Assembly: GCF_020091585.1 (NCBI RefSeq) | Contig: NZ_CP083582.1 | Span: forward strand, 2,542,001 to 2,606,000 | DNA from: Kovacikia minuta CCNUW1 | GTDB lineage: Bacteria; Cyanobacteriota; Cyanobacteriia; Leptolyngbyales; Leptolyngbyaceae | DNA: 64,000 nucleotides | Direction: 5' to 3' | Shown: piece by piece, positions 8,582-16,960 of the stretch | How the letters are laid out: the number at the start of each line of letters is the position of its first letter | Position numbering within the stretch: position 1 is the stretch's first letter | Notes under the pieces: generated by a model | The model's input: the letters and a program-made list of their open reading frames with translations, nothing else | Database searches by the model: none | Told to the model about the DNA's origin: nothing | Position numbers and translations under genes: made by a program

Positions 8582-8754
8582 GCTTGGAACGTAGTCTGGC
8601 AGGTTAAAGGACAATCGCCAAAATGCCTTCAGAGCAAAGAGTTTACGTCTGGGAACAAAACAATTAAGTTCATCCTTAACCACCGGAGATTCCCTGGAGC
8701 GTCATCGCTAAAACCGAGAAGATTGGTCCATCAGTTCCTTTAGGAGTCTTACAG

Positions 8755-8952
8755 ATGGCTACCTCCATTCAGACCCTAACCCTCCCACCTCAAGCTTGCC
8801 TACCATCCTCCAATCAAATCGCCCTTTCACCCAATCAAAGCACACTGCCCGCTGCTCCCACGCCTTCCCAACTGTCAGGTAGTGATGTCGTCAACCTCAT
8901 GATCGCGATCGCGGTGCTGGTGAGAGTCATCCTGGGTAAGCCCAAACAGTAG
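8755..8952 (+). CDS. Small hypothetical protein with one membrane segment
   Basis: An AGGAG site lies about ten bases before the ATG. The 65-residue product has a proline- and serine-rich first half and a hydrophobic stretch (VVNLMIAIAVLVRVIL) near the C-terminus followed by a short basic tail. That suggests a single-pass or peripheral membrane peptide. No family recognised. Confidence 0.45.
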   Translation: MATSIQTLTLPPQACLPSSNQIALSPNQSTLPAAPTPSQLSGSDVVNLMIAIAVLVRVILGKPKQ

Positions 8953-9150
8953 TCGTCAGGTTCTATGGTTCGTTCATCAGACTGCTAACCAGGTGCGAAT
9001 CACTTTGAATCAGAAACTGCTCATCCTGGCACTGTATCTACCAAAAATCTGGTCTGCACCAGTTCTCCAACAACTCTCTCCCTTTCAAGGGTTCAAACAT
9101 CGTTGCCAGCTTGGGCATTCTTGACTTAGATCAACCTTCTTCCCGGTCTT

Positions 9151-10698
9151 ATGCGCTTCCTCTTTCTTGATCTCCCAACCCGGTTACTGAAAGGACTGCT
9201 GATCCTGCTGGTCTTTCTCACCCCTGTCCTGGGTGTATGGCTAGCCTCCTCCCTGGTCGCATATACGAATGGTCCCACCTGGTTGGCAGTCTGCTCTGGG
9301 GTGCTACTATTTCCCTTGCTCCCGATCGCCTGGGATCTGCGGGGTCGAAAACGGCGTCAGCACAAGCCGCAAATGCTCACCTGGGGCGATCGGGTCATCC
9401 TGCGTACCCTACTGCTCAACCTGCTTTTCCTCACCTGCCTGCTGGCACTGCGTCCCCAAACCTCCTTTCTAGCGCTGTCCACACGGGGAGACTGGATGCT
9501 GGAGGGGCATCAGGGACCCCAAATTGCCTGGGTGCGGCGCTCGCTCTTCCAACTGGCGAATGAATTGGAGTGGCTCTATCTGGCAGTCCATCAAAATCCT
9601 TACAAACAATACGCAGACACCAGCACGATTCGCCCGACACCCCAACCCACAGTGCCACCGCCCACTCAACCCACGCCGCGCACTGAACCTTCGCCTCAAG
9701 CCCAGAAAACACCGCCACCCACGCCAACAAATCCTGGCACCCAGCCTTCAACGCTGTGGACCACGAACGCTGCTCTCCATCCGGCAGTTGCCAACATGCC
9801 AGCCAGTGTGGAAACCAGTATTGCGTCAGTGGCGCAGTATCTTGCCCAACAGGAGCATGATCCCTTCCTCCGGGTCAAAGCGCTACATGATTACGTTGCC
9901 GATCGCGTTGCCTATGATACCCCTGCGTTCTTTGGACAGGCTCCCCGTCCACCCCAGGATGCCGAAACGGTCTTTCGTACGCGCAAAGCCGTGTGTGCTG
10001 GCTATGCCAAACTGCTCGAAGCTCTGGGACAGGCGATTGGGGAAGAGATCGTGTATGTCGTGGGCGATGCTCGCAGCCAGAGCAGCGACCTGAATGGTGG
10101 TAGTCATGCCTGGAATGCTGCCAAGCTTGCAGGCAATTGGTATCTGATCGATGCGACCTGGGATAGCGGCTATGTCAATGGCTCTAGCTTTACGAAGCAG
10201 TATGGTACCAGCTACCTGTTCCCGCCGCCCGAAGTCATGGTTGTCAGCCATTTCCCGGACGATGCCGTCTGGCAGCTTCTGCCGCAACCGCTGTCGCGTG
10301 GCGACTTTTTCCGGCAACCGATGCTGCGTCCTGGCTTTTTCGCACAAGGGTTGAAGTTGCTGTCACCTATCCGCTCGCAAACGGATGTGCAGGGCAACGC
10401 GGTGATTCAACTGGAGAATCCCCGTCAACGTTGGCTCATGGTAAGCTACGGTGCCAAGGGTAGTCAGCAAACCGAACACTGTGCGGAGCAGACAAGTCAG
10501 GGTACGCAGTTATCCTGTCCTTTACCCGGTAAGGGCACCTATGAGGTGCAACTCTTCACGGGTGACCAGCAGTATGGGCACTACGAGTCTATTGGACAAC
10601 TGGGAATTCAACAAGGGGTGAGACTAACCGCCAGCAAAGTCTTTACACTAGTCGCCTTTAAAGGGTGGAACCAGAGTCTCGACAACTTGATCGGATGA
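9151..10698 (+). CDS. Membrane-anchored transglutaminase-like protein
   Basis: A 515-residue protein with three hydrophobic segments near residues 12-38, 43-62 and 82-102. A proline/threonine-rich linker (about 160-200) follows, then a transglutaminase/peptidase-like core. The catalytic triad is visible: Cys282 in KAVCAGYAKLL, His319 in GGSHAWNAA and Asp334 in LIDATWDSG. The C-terminal part, about 400-510, looks like a beta-rich domain. Members of this superfamily act as proteases or cross-linkers, often outside the cytoplasm. The long linker suggests the catalytic domain is held off the membrane. The substrate is unknown. No clear operon partner. Confidence 0.8.
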   Translation: MRFLFLDLPTRLLKGLLILLVFLTPVLGVWLASSLVAYTNGPTWLAVCSGVLLFPLLPIAWDLRGRKRRQHKPQMLTWGDRVILRTLLLNLLFLTCLLALRPQTSFLALSTRGDWMLEGHQGPQIAWVRRSLFQLANELEWLYLAVHQNPYKQYADTSTIRPTPQPTVPPPTQPTPRTEPSPQAQKTPPPTPTNPGTQPSTLWTTNAALHPAVANMPASVETSIASVAQYLAQQEHDPFLRVKALHDYVADRVAYDTPAFFGQAPRPPQDAETVFRTRKAVCAGYAKLLEALGQAIGEEIVYVVGDARSQSSDLNGGSHAWNAAKLAGNWYLIDATWDSGYVNGSSFTKQYGTSYLFPPPEVMVVSHFPDDAVWQLLPQPLSRGDFFRQPMLRPGFFAQGLKLLSPIRSQTDVQGNAVIQLENPRQRWLMVSYGAKGSQQTEHCAEQTSQGTQLSCPLPGKGTYEVQLFTGDQQYGHYESIGQLGIQQGVRLTASKVFTLVAFKGWNQSLDNLIG

Positions 10699-10777
10699 GC
10701 ATCGAGTAGCAGTTCAACGCTGTAGATGAGGGGTTAGCCGCACCCTCTTATATAAACAAGCTGAGCAGCGCGAATCC

Positions 10778-10966
10778 TTGTTGAAAGCCCCAAACCAAAG
10801 GCAATTCAAGCCGATGTATGCGGCTGGGAAGACTTATGAAGCAAAGACTGATGAATGTATTTCGCTGGACGGCTTTGGGCCACCGTTAAAGCCTGTTGGT
10901 ATCCCCTGGAGTTTAGATGATCTTGAACGGCTTTATCCGAACCTGTACAAACGTTTTCCTGCCTAG
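10778..10966 (+). CDS. Short hypothetical protein, weakly supported
   Basis: A 62-codon frame starting with TTG. The composition is normal for a soluble protein (SLDGFGPPLKPVGIPWSLDDL), but there is no convincing ribosome binding site. It may be the end of a decayed gene. The rest of 10699-11088 shows nothing else recognisable. Confidence 0.25.
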   Translation: MLKAPNQRQFKPMYAAGKTYEAKTDECISLDGFGPPLKPVGIPWSLDDLERLYPNLYKRFPA

Positions 10967-11088
10967 CACGCTCCATTTCAGATGCTTGAGTTTAGGCTCA
11001 CGTCGTTTCTAAACTTTTCTTAAAGAAATATCTTGCGCTTGAGAATGTAGCAGGCATACTGGAACTAACCCATCCTCGGTAGGCTGTA

Positions 11089-13554
11089 GTGGCTGATTCA
11101 AGTGAGTTATTGGCTATTGTTGAGCGTATTCTTCTGCAAATTGAGAAGGATGGTTTATTGTCGGAGAACTGGAGTCAGACTGAGGAAGGACAGAAGGTTA
11201 TTCAGTTTGTGCTTCAAATCGGCAAGTACAACACGAACCTGGGAAAGGGTGAGGATTTTTCCATTGGGGATGGGTTAGACAAAAAGCTGTTGGAAGAAAT
11301 TCGAGATTTGCTGCGATCGCAACAATCTCATCCTTCACCAAACATTGACTGGCATCAGGTTAGCCGATCGCTCCTCGATGAGCAAATCCAACGCTTAACT
11401 ACGAACCCACTGACTCATGCTGAGGGTATCACTTATCGCACGGAGCAAGTGTATGTGCCACTGGGTTTGGTGGAGCGCAAGCGACAAGCTCGCCGCCGAG
11501 AGGATGTATCGCCAGAGGAAGGCTCGTTGCTCTACGAAGAGACGGAAATTACCCAGAGATTTGAGCATGAGGCATTTCTGGAACAGGTATTGCGCCAGGG
11601 GCAAAGCCCTCGGAGTGGTGGACGACGTATTGCTGTGATTGGGGAACCGGGAGCGGGAAAAACCACACTGTTGCAGCAGATTGCCCGCTGGGTTTCTGAA
11701 AACATTGAGGGGGCAATCGTCATTTGGGTATCGCTGGCGGATTTGCAGGGGCAAGAGCTACAGGACTACCTGTTGGAGCGGTGGTTGCCAGCAGTTGTGC
11801 AACAGGTAGGGCAGGCAGAAGCTTCAACCCAGGTAAAGGATGCGTTTGTGGCTCAGGTTCAGCAGGGGCCAGTGTGGCTGTTGCTGGATGGGGTGGATGA
11901 AATGCAGGTGTCGTCGGGCAATCCCTTGAGTGAGATTGAGCGGCAGGTGCGGTTGGGGGGGTTGCTGGTGCAGGCGCGGATTGTATTGACCTGTCGGCTG
12001 AATCTATGGGATGGCAATCGCCATGCACTGGATACGTTTGACACCTATCGCACGCTGGAATTTTCCTACCCAGCTCAGGTGGAGCAGTTTGTTGGACAGT
12101 GGTTTGAGGCGTTGCCAGATGCTCAAGCAGGACAGGCAGAACGGTTGTGTGCGGCATTGAAGCAGCCAGGAAAGGAACGAATCCGAGATTTGGTGAAGAA
12201 TCCGTTGCGGCTGACGCTGTTATGTTTCAACTGGTATTTGGGGGAGGGGACGCTGCCGGAGACCAAGGCGGGACTGTATGAGCAGTTTGTGGCGGATTTT
12301 TATGAGTGGAAGCGGGAGCGGTTTCCAACGACGGCTGAGCAAAGGCGGCAGTTAAATGCGGCGTTGGGGGAGTTAGCGCGAGAGGCGATTGACAAGGAAG
12401 TAACGCGATTTAGGCTGCGCCATGACTTTGTGTGTGAATATTTGGGTGAGCCAGATGCACCAAACTCATTGTTTCACTTGGCGTTGCAATTGGGCTGGCT
12501 GAATCTGGTGGGAGTGGATGCAGAAAATCGGAGGAAGTCGGTGTATGCATTCTTCCATCCCACGTTTCAGGAATATTTTGCAGCACTGACAATCAACGAG
12601 TGGAGTTTCTTCCTCACTCATTTTCGTGATAATCCTAATCACCCAAATGCAATCTATCGGGCTTTTGAAGCAAAGTGGAAGGAAGTAATACTTTTATGGT
12701 TGGGAAAGTCTAACACGTCAAAAATACTGAAGGAGCAAATCCTCTCTGAATTAATAAATTTCCAGGATGATTCTGGAGGATTTTACTCTTTCAAAGCATA
12801 TTTTCTAGCAGTAGAAGGTATCAGAGAATTTCGAGAGTATTCAGAGATTGAATCTGAAAAAGTTATATTGGAAATCATCAAATATGCATTTGGTTACTTT
12901 GACAAACAGTACCAAAAGTGGTGTTTCTTTCTAAAACCAGTTTGTCAGGAAGCTAGAAGAATAATACGGAATAGTTTGGAAAGACGAAAAACAGAGAGAT
13001 ATCTACTTCAATTAATTGACTTTTGTTCAGAGCCAAGTGTTCGTTGGCATATTGCCAATACTTTAGACTCACTGGGCATGACTAACAGAAAGTTACAGTC
13101 AATTCTTGTAACTGGAGTTAGTTCAAAACTTGAACCGCATGTGGCTAAATCGCTTGAGCAACTGACAGCACAAATCAGAGTACTTAAAGATCGTGATTTA
13201 TCCTCTCAAAAAGATGAAGAGTTCTTAGTGCTTGAGAACGAGGCTGAAGAGATTCAAGGATTTGGGGATAACTTCTACGCTGGAGTAGAAGTTAGTGAGC
13301 TTATACAACAGATTCAGAATTCTGAGGATTGGTTTGTAATTGCAAGAGTTTCCGATCATCTACAAAAGACAACACAACATACCCAGTTAATTAGTTTTGT
13401 TGAAAACTTCAAACCTTACTTACTGGATTTGGAAGAGCACTTACATAATGAGCTGGAAAAGACACACTTTCGATGCGAGTATATTTATGAGATTGTTTGG
13501 CATTGTGCACAAATTATTAGCTATCCAAGTTTTTATGGTATTTGGAACAATTAA
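11089..13554 (+). CDS. NACHT NTPase with N-terminal motif-A adaptor region
   Basis: An 821-residue NLR-like protein. Residues 1-75 are a short helical region followed by motif A (GKYNTNLG, then FSIGDGL). The NACHT ATPase has Walker A GEPGAGKTT near residue 185, Walker B LLLDGVDEM and an LTCR sensor. The helical winged region contains NPLRLTLL and FHPTFQEYFAA, and the C-terminal 300 residues are helical with no named repeat. Motif A also occurs in four other proteins of this island, including the caspase tail, so this protein is likely a sensor that recruits a motif-A partner. The start is GTG. The base composition drops in G+C after about 12600, where the sensor region begins. Confidence 0.85.
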   Translation: MADSSELLAIVERILLQIEKDGLLSENWSQTEEGQKVIQFVLQIGKYNTNLGKGEDFSIGDGLDKKLLEEIRDLLRSQQSHPSPNIDWHQVSRSLLDEQIQRLTTNPLTHAEGITYRTEQVYVPLGLVERKRQARRREDVSPEEGSLLYEETEITQRFEHEAFLEQVLRQGQSPRSGGRRIAVIGEPGAGKTTLLQQIARWVSENIEGAIVIWVSLADLQGQELQDYLLERWLPAVVQQVGQAEASTQVKDAFVAQVQQGPVWLLLDGVDEMQVSSGNPLSEIERQVRLGGLLVQARIVLTCRLNLWDGNRHALDTFDTYRTLEFSYPAQVEQFVGQWFEALPDAQAGQAERLCAALKQPGKERIRDLVKNPLRLTLLCFNWYLGEGTLPETKAGLYEQFVADFYEWKRERFPTTAEQRRQLNAALGELAREAIDKEVTRFRLRHDFVCEYLGEPDAPNSLFHLALQLGWLNLVGVDAENRRKSVYAFFHPTFQEYFAALTINEWSFFLTHFRDNPNHPNAIYRAFEAKWKEVILLWLGKSNTSKILKEQILSELINFQDDSGGFYSFKAYFLAVEGIREFREYSEIESEKVILEIIKYAFGYFDKQYQKWCFFLKPVCQEARRIIRNSLERRKTERYLLQLIDFCSEPSVRWHIANTLDSLGMTNRKLQSILVTGVSSKLEPHVAKSLEQLTAQIRVLKDRDLSSQKDEEFLVLENEAEEIQGFGDNFYAGVEVSELIQQIQNSEDWFVIARVSDHLQKTTQHTQLISFVENFKPYLLDLEEHLHNELEKTHFRCEYIYEIVWHCAQIISYPSFYGIWNN

Positions 13555-13678
13555 TTTTCTGTGTGAACCTTACGAGCAATTTTAGAACCTGACTCTTTGT
13601 TTTTATTAATCAATCGACTGAGTGCAATCGCTTTATTCCACTTTTTCACGCTTGTGTTTTTCGATTTCGGCGATCGCG

Positions 13679-14020
13679 CTAATTTCCAGGACGCACAACT
13701 CGAATCAGTTTGCCTGATAGAGGTTCCTCAAGCGCGATCGCGGTATCAATCCGAGTTGCCAGCCGAGTTCGATCCGGATCGTTGGTGCAGATGATAATGC
13801 CGCAATGATCGGCACTGGCGCGGTGCAATTGGATAAAGTCTTGGCGATTGAGGGTGACAACCGCACGCTGGTCCCGGTTAGCAAAAGTCAACACATCTTC
13901 ATCGGGTATGCCCAAATTGGCATTGCCCGCTTCCTGCACGGTCAAAACATCATGCCCCATAGTCCGAAGTCGTTCGCTCACTTCCCGTGGAAACTGCTCA
14001 TCCGCATACAGACGTGCCAT
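13679..14020 (-). CDS. DUF5615 PIN-like toxin
   Basis: MARLYADEQFPREVSERLRTMGHDV at the start and AVVTLNRQDFIQLH in the middle are the pattern of the DUF5615 (Mut7-C-like PIN) family, with conserved acidic residues at the start (ADEQ). These proteins pair with DUF433 antitoxins as type II toxin-antitoxin modules and are thought to be RNases. The DUF433 gene ends three bases upstream. Confidence 0.8.
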   Translation of the reverse strand: MARLYADEQFPREVSERLRTMGHDVLTVQEAGNANLGIPDEDVLTFANRDQRAVVTLNRQDFIQLHRASADHCGIIICTNDPDRTRLATRIDTAIALEEPLSGKLIRVVRPGN

Positions 14021-14023
14021 CCG

Positions 14024-14353
14024 CTAGGCAACCTTGTTGTTAGCAAGAATGGCGGCGGCGATTTCCTGTGGGTGGGCTTCAGCATATGCCCAGGCATTAA
14101 CCAGATCGGCAGCCGTGATATGAGGATAGTCCTGCAAGAGTTGGGCTTCCCGGATGCCAAGCTGCTGCGCTTCAACCAAGAGCCAAACGGCAATGCGGGT
14201 TCCAGCAATGCAGGCTTCCCCGCCACAAACACCGGGCGTTTTGGTGATTCCCTTGCCGCCTATGCTTAGGGTTTTGGTCAAACTTTGAACAATCTCGGCT
14301 TTGTCAGACAGCGAGAGACTGAGAAGTTGCTGCTCAAATTCTTGGCGAGTCAT
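14024..14353 (-). CDS. DUF433 antitoxin
   Basis: KTPGVCGGEACIAGTRIAVWLLV followed by YPHITAADLVNAWAYAEAHP is the classical DUF433 signature. These small proteins have a helix-turn-helix and serve as antitoxins of DUF5615 toxins. The N-terminal 30 residues (FEQQLLSLSLSDKAEIVQSLT) resemble an added-on antitoxin dimerisation arm. The toxin gene follows after three bases, so the two are an operon. Confidence 0.8.
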   Translation of the reverse strand: MTRQEFEQQLLSLSLSDKAEIVQSLTKTLSIGGKGITKTPGVCGGEACIAGTRIAVWLLVEAQQLGIREAQLLQDYPHITAADLVNAWAYAEAHPQEIAAAILANNKVA

Positions 14354-14435
14354 GGGGAATTAAGGGAGTTGGGAATGATCTTGATTGTAATGCATGGGTA
14401 TGGAGCGATCGCTGATTGTATCGAATGCGATCGCT

Positions 14436-16760
14436 CTACTCCGCTTTTTCACGCTTGCGTTTTTCGATTTCGGCGATGGGCAGCAATAATATTTGCTTCA
14501 TTTCTTCTTTGAGTCTATTACTTTCAGAATCAATTCTACTCAGGCATTTTATCAGCAAACTATTTGCATTGTAGTACTCTTTTAGTTTTAGCATTTGCTG
14601 ATCGTGCAGCTCTAAATCCCCATTAATGCTATAGATAGCAAGTGTCGAACTCAGATTTTCAACCCAAGTTCTAATGTTTAATATATACCAATTATAAAAT
14701 GCTTGTTTATTGCTTTTAGATGGCTCAGGTACGTGCCTTATTAGATCTTTTAGAGTACAATCTTGTGAATTATCAATTGCTTTAGCTAGTTTGTTTAGTT
14801 GTTTTAAAAGATTTGAAAAAATCTCTCGAATTCTCAGAAAATCTTGATCCATCTTGTAAGTAGACTTGCTGTCTTTAAGCAATTTAATAACCTGTTTAAT
14901 AAGATTTTCCGTATTTCTTATTCGTGATATTTCACGTCTTGTCTCATTAGATATTTCAAAAACATGAGTTAAATTTTTATAATCTAGACTAAGAATATGA
15001 GAAAAATAAAAAGCTCTAACAGTGATAGGATCGCCTTCAATACTTAATAACGCTTTTTTATTAATCCAAGTTAGAATTCGATCAATTTCTTCATCTATTG
15101 AGAAAATATCTATTTCATCTTTCATAAGCTCCAATAAATTTTTAGAATCATCCAAAATTTCTACCAATAAACAGAACACTTCATTCCAATAAAACTTGCA
15201 AATGTAATTAACTGACGACTTAAGGTGGCTTTGTAAATCTGAGCTATGACCAATGAACTGAGCAGTTAAGTACTCTTGAAACGTTAAATGCGAAAACGAC
15301 CAAATTTCTCGTGATCGCTCAATCAACAATCCATGCTGAGACTCGATTGCTTTTAACACTACCCGACTCTCCCTCTGCCCAATTTCCAAAAACTCTGCAA
15401 TATACTCTTCAAGTTCTGCTTGCTCAAACAGCACATATTGTTCTTGCTCAAACTTCTTCAGTGCCAGATAGCTTAGTAGCTCCAGTTTCCGCTCCACTGA
15501 CAAATCGCGGTAAATCTCATCCCGCTCAATTTCCCGCGATTTGTCCCATTGCTCCAGTAATAGTTCTAACCCTTCCTCATAGAGCTTGGAACGCTTTGAG
15601 TAAAATGCCTGCTTTTGTTGGAAGACGGCACAGGTCAAACTCAACAAAATCGGAGTAATCGCCAATTCACGGATCGGTTTGTTCTCTTCCCGAAAAAGCT
15701 GTCCCAAAAATACTTGTGCCCTTGCCTGACCTGCTCCTTGATCGCCGCAAACCGTTTGAAACCAGTGTTCTGCAAAAGCTTTGACCTGCCGCTCATTAAA
15801 ATCTGCTACTTCCACATAATCAAATCGCTCAAACCGCGATTCCTGGCTTTGCGTCCGGCAGGTCACAACCATCTGCACCTGGGGATAGGCACGGGTAAAC
15901 CGCTTGATTTGTTTGGTAATGGTCTTTCCATCGTCCCCCGTCACCTCATCCAAGCCATCCAGCAGCACCAGCGATCGCCCCTGATTCAGCACTAGTTGAG
16001 TTTCTGCTGCCGATAACTGCCAGCACTGCTCAAGATACCGCTCCAGTGAATAGGCAATGTCCCGCCCATCCTCTACAAACTCCCGTAGCCTAATCAGCGC
16101 TGGAATCTTGTGGGCTTGCAGATTTCCCGCATTGCACTCCGTCACCACTCGCTGCAAATAGGTGGTCTTTCCCGAACCCGGTTTGCCCACTACCATCAGG
16201 TTCGTCTGCTTCGTCAGTACCTCCAGTCCCGACACCCGCTGACGCTCTCTGCCCAAACCAATGCGATCGAGACTGCGATAGCTGGGATTCTGGCTAAAGT
16301 CCTGCCACAGGTCATCCAGTTCCGATCGACGGCTACTGCTCAGCTCCTCCAGAATATTCACATCCACAAACAACTCGCCCAAGGGCACCCAATGATCCAC
16401 ACCCCACAGCGGCATCGTGCCATGCAAGCGTTGGATGTCATCATGGAGGCGCGATCGCACCTGTTGTACGAGTGTATCAACTGATTTGGTTAGCGATGGA
16501 GCCGGTTGAGGACTGGCTTGTAGTTTCTGGAAAATGTGATGGGCGATCGCCTGAATTGCCTCATCAGTCAGTTCCGAAAAGTGAAGGTTGTCACCAATCT
16601 GAACATTCTGTCCCTGCCCAACTTTGATGTTGTATTTACCTAATTGCAGGGTTGATAACCCATTCGTGGTTAGGGCAAATCGTAGAGCCTCGATTTCTGT
16701 CACATTTGCTTTTCCTGCGGTAATCCTGGCAATAATAGTGTCAAACTCTTCAGGAGACAT
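14436..16760 (-). CDS. NACHT NTPase with motif A (RHIM-like core VQIGDN)
   Basis: A 774-residue NLR-like protein. An N-terminal helical region (1-38) is followed by motif A at residues 41-58, containing VQIGDN at 53-58. A helical linker leads to a NACHT ATPase with Walker A GKPGSGKTT, Walker B LVLLDGLDEV and VTCRTQ. The winged-helix part has the marker SHLTFQEYLTAQF. The C-terminal 300 residues are an AT-rich, helical, probably sensing region ending in basic LPIAEIEKRKREKAE. The 33771-35864 protein has a related ATPase and the same LLLPIAEI end, but motif B instead of motif A at its N-terminus. Predicted cytosolic sensor. Confidence 0.87.
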   Translation of the reverse strand: MSPEEFDTIIARITAGKANVTEIEALRFALTTNGLSTLQLGKYNIKVGQGQNVQIGDNLHFSELTDEAIQAIAHHIFQKLQASPQPAPSLTKSVDTLVQQVRSRLHDDIQRLHGTMPLWGVDHWVPLGELFVDVNILEELSSSRRSELDDLWQDFSQNPSYRSLDRIGLGRERQRVSGLEVLTKQTNLMVVGKPGSGKTTYLQRVVTECNAGNLQAHKIPALIRLREFVEDGRDIAYSLERYLEQCWQLSAAETQLVLNQGRSLVLLDGLDEVTGDDGKTITKQIKRFTRAYPQVQMVVTCRTQSQESRFERFDYVEVADFNERQVKAFAEHWFQTVCGDQGAGQARAQVFLGQLFREENKPIRELAITPILLSLTCAVFQQKQAFYSKRSKLYEEGLELLLEQWDKSREIERDEIYRDLSVERKLELLSYLALKKFEQEQYVLFEQAELEEYIAEFLEIGQRESRVVLKAIESQHGLLIERSREIWSFSHLTFQEYLTAQFIGHSSDLQSHLKSSVNYICKFYWNEVFCLLVEILDDSKNLLELMKDEIDIFSIDEEIDRILTWINKKALLSIEGDPITVRAFYFSHILSLDYKNLTHVFEISNETRREISRIRNTENLIKQVIKLLKDSKSTYKMDQDFLRIREIFSNLLKQLNKLAKAIDNSQDCTLKDLIRHVPEPSKSNKQAFYNWYILNIRTWVENLSSTLAIYSINGDLELHDQQMLKLKEYYNANSLLIKCLSRIDSESNRLKEEMKQILLLPIAEIEKRKREKAE

Positions 16761-16960
16761 ACGCGGAAAAACTCAAAGTTTACAAATTTTGCCTGCCCTC
16801 TATCTTGAATTTAGAAGGTTGATGGCGAGATCGTAGTCCGTTCAGGTGTGACTGCCCAAGTATGCTGACGGGGTAACGTTGAAACGATATTCTTCATCTC
16901 CGGTTGAGTATATTCAATGTCTTGGAAACTGTGGAGTTGGACTAAGACCGAGTAGCATAA

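Noticed and set aside
9237-10093. Several long overlapping frames inside the transglutaminase-like gene
   Set aside because: They lie in other frames of a G+C-rich real gene and have proline/arginine-rich or otherwise non-protein-like composition.
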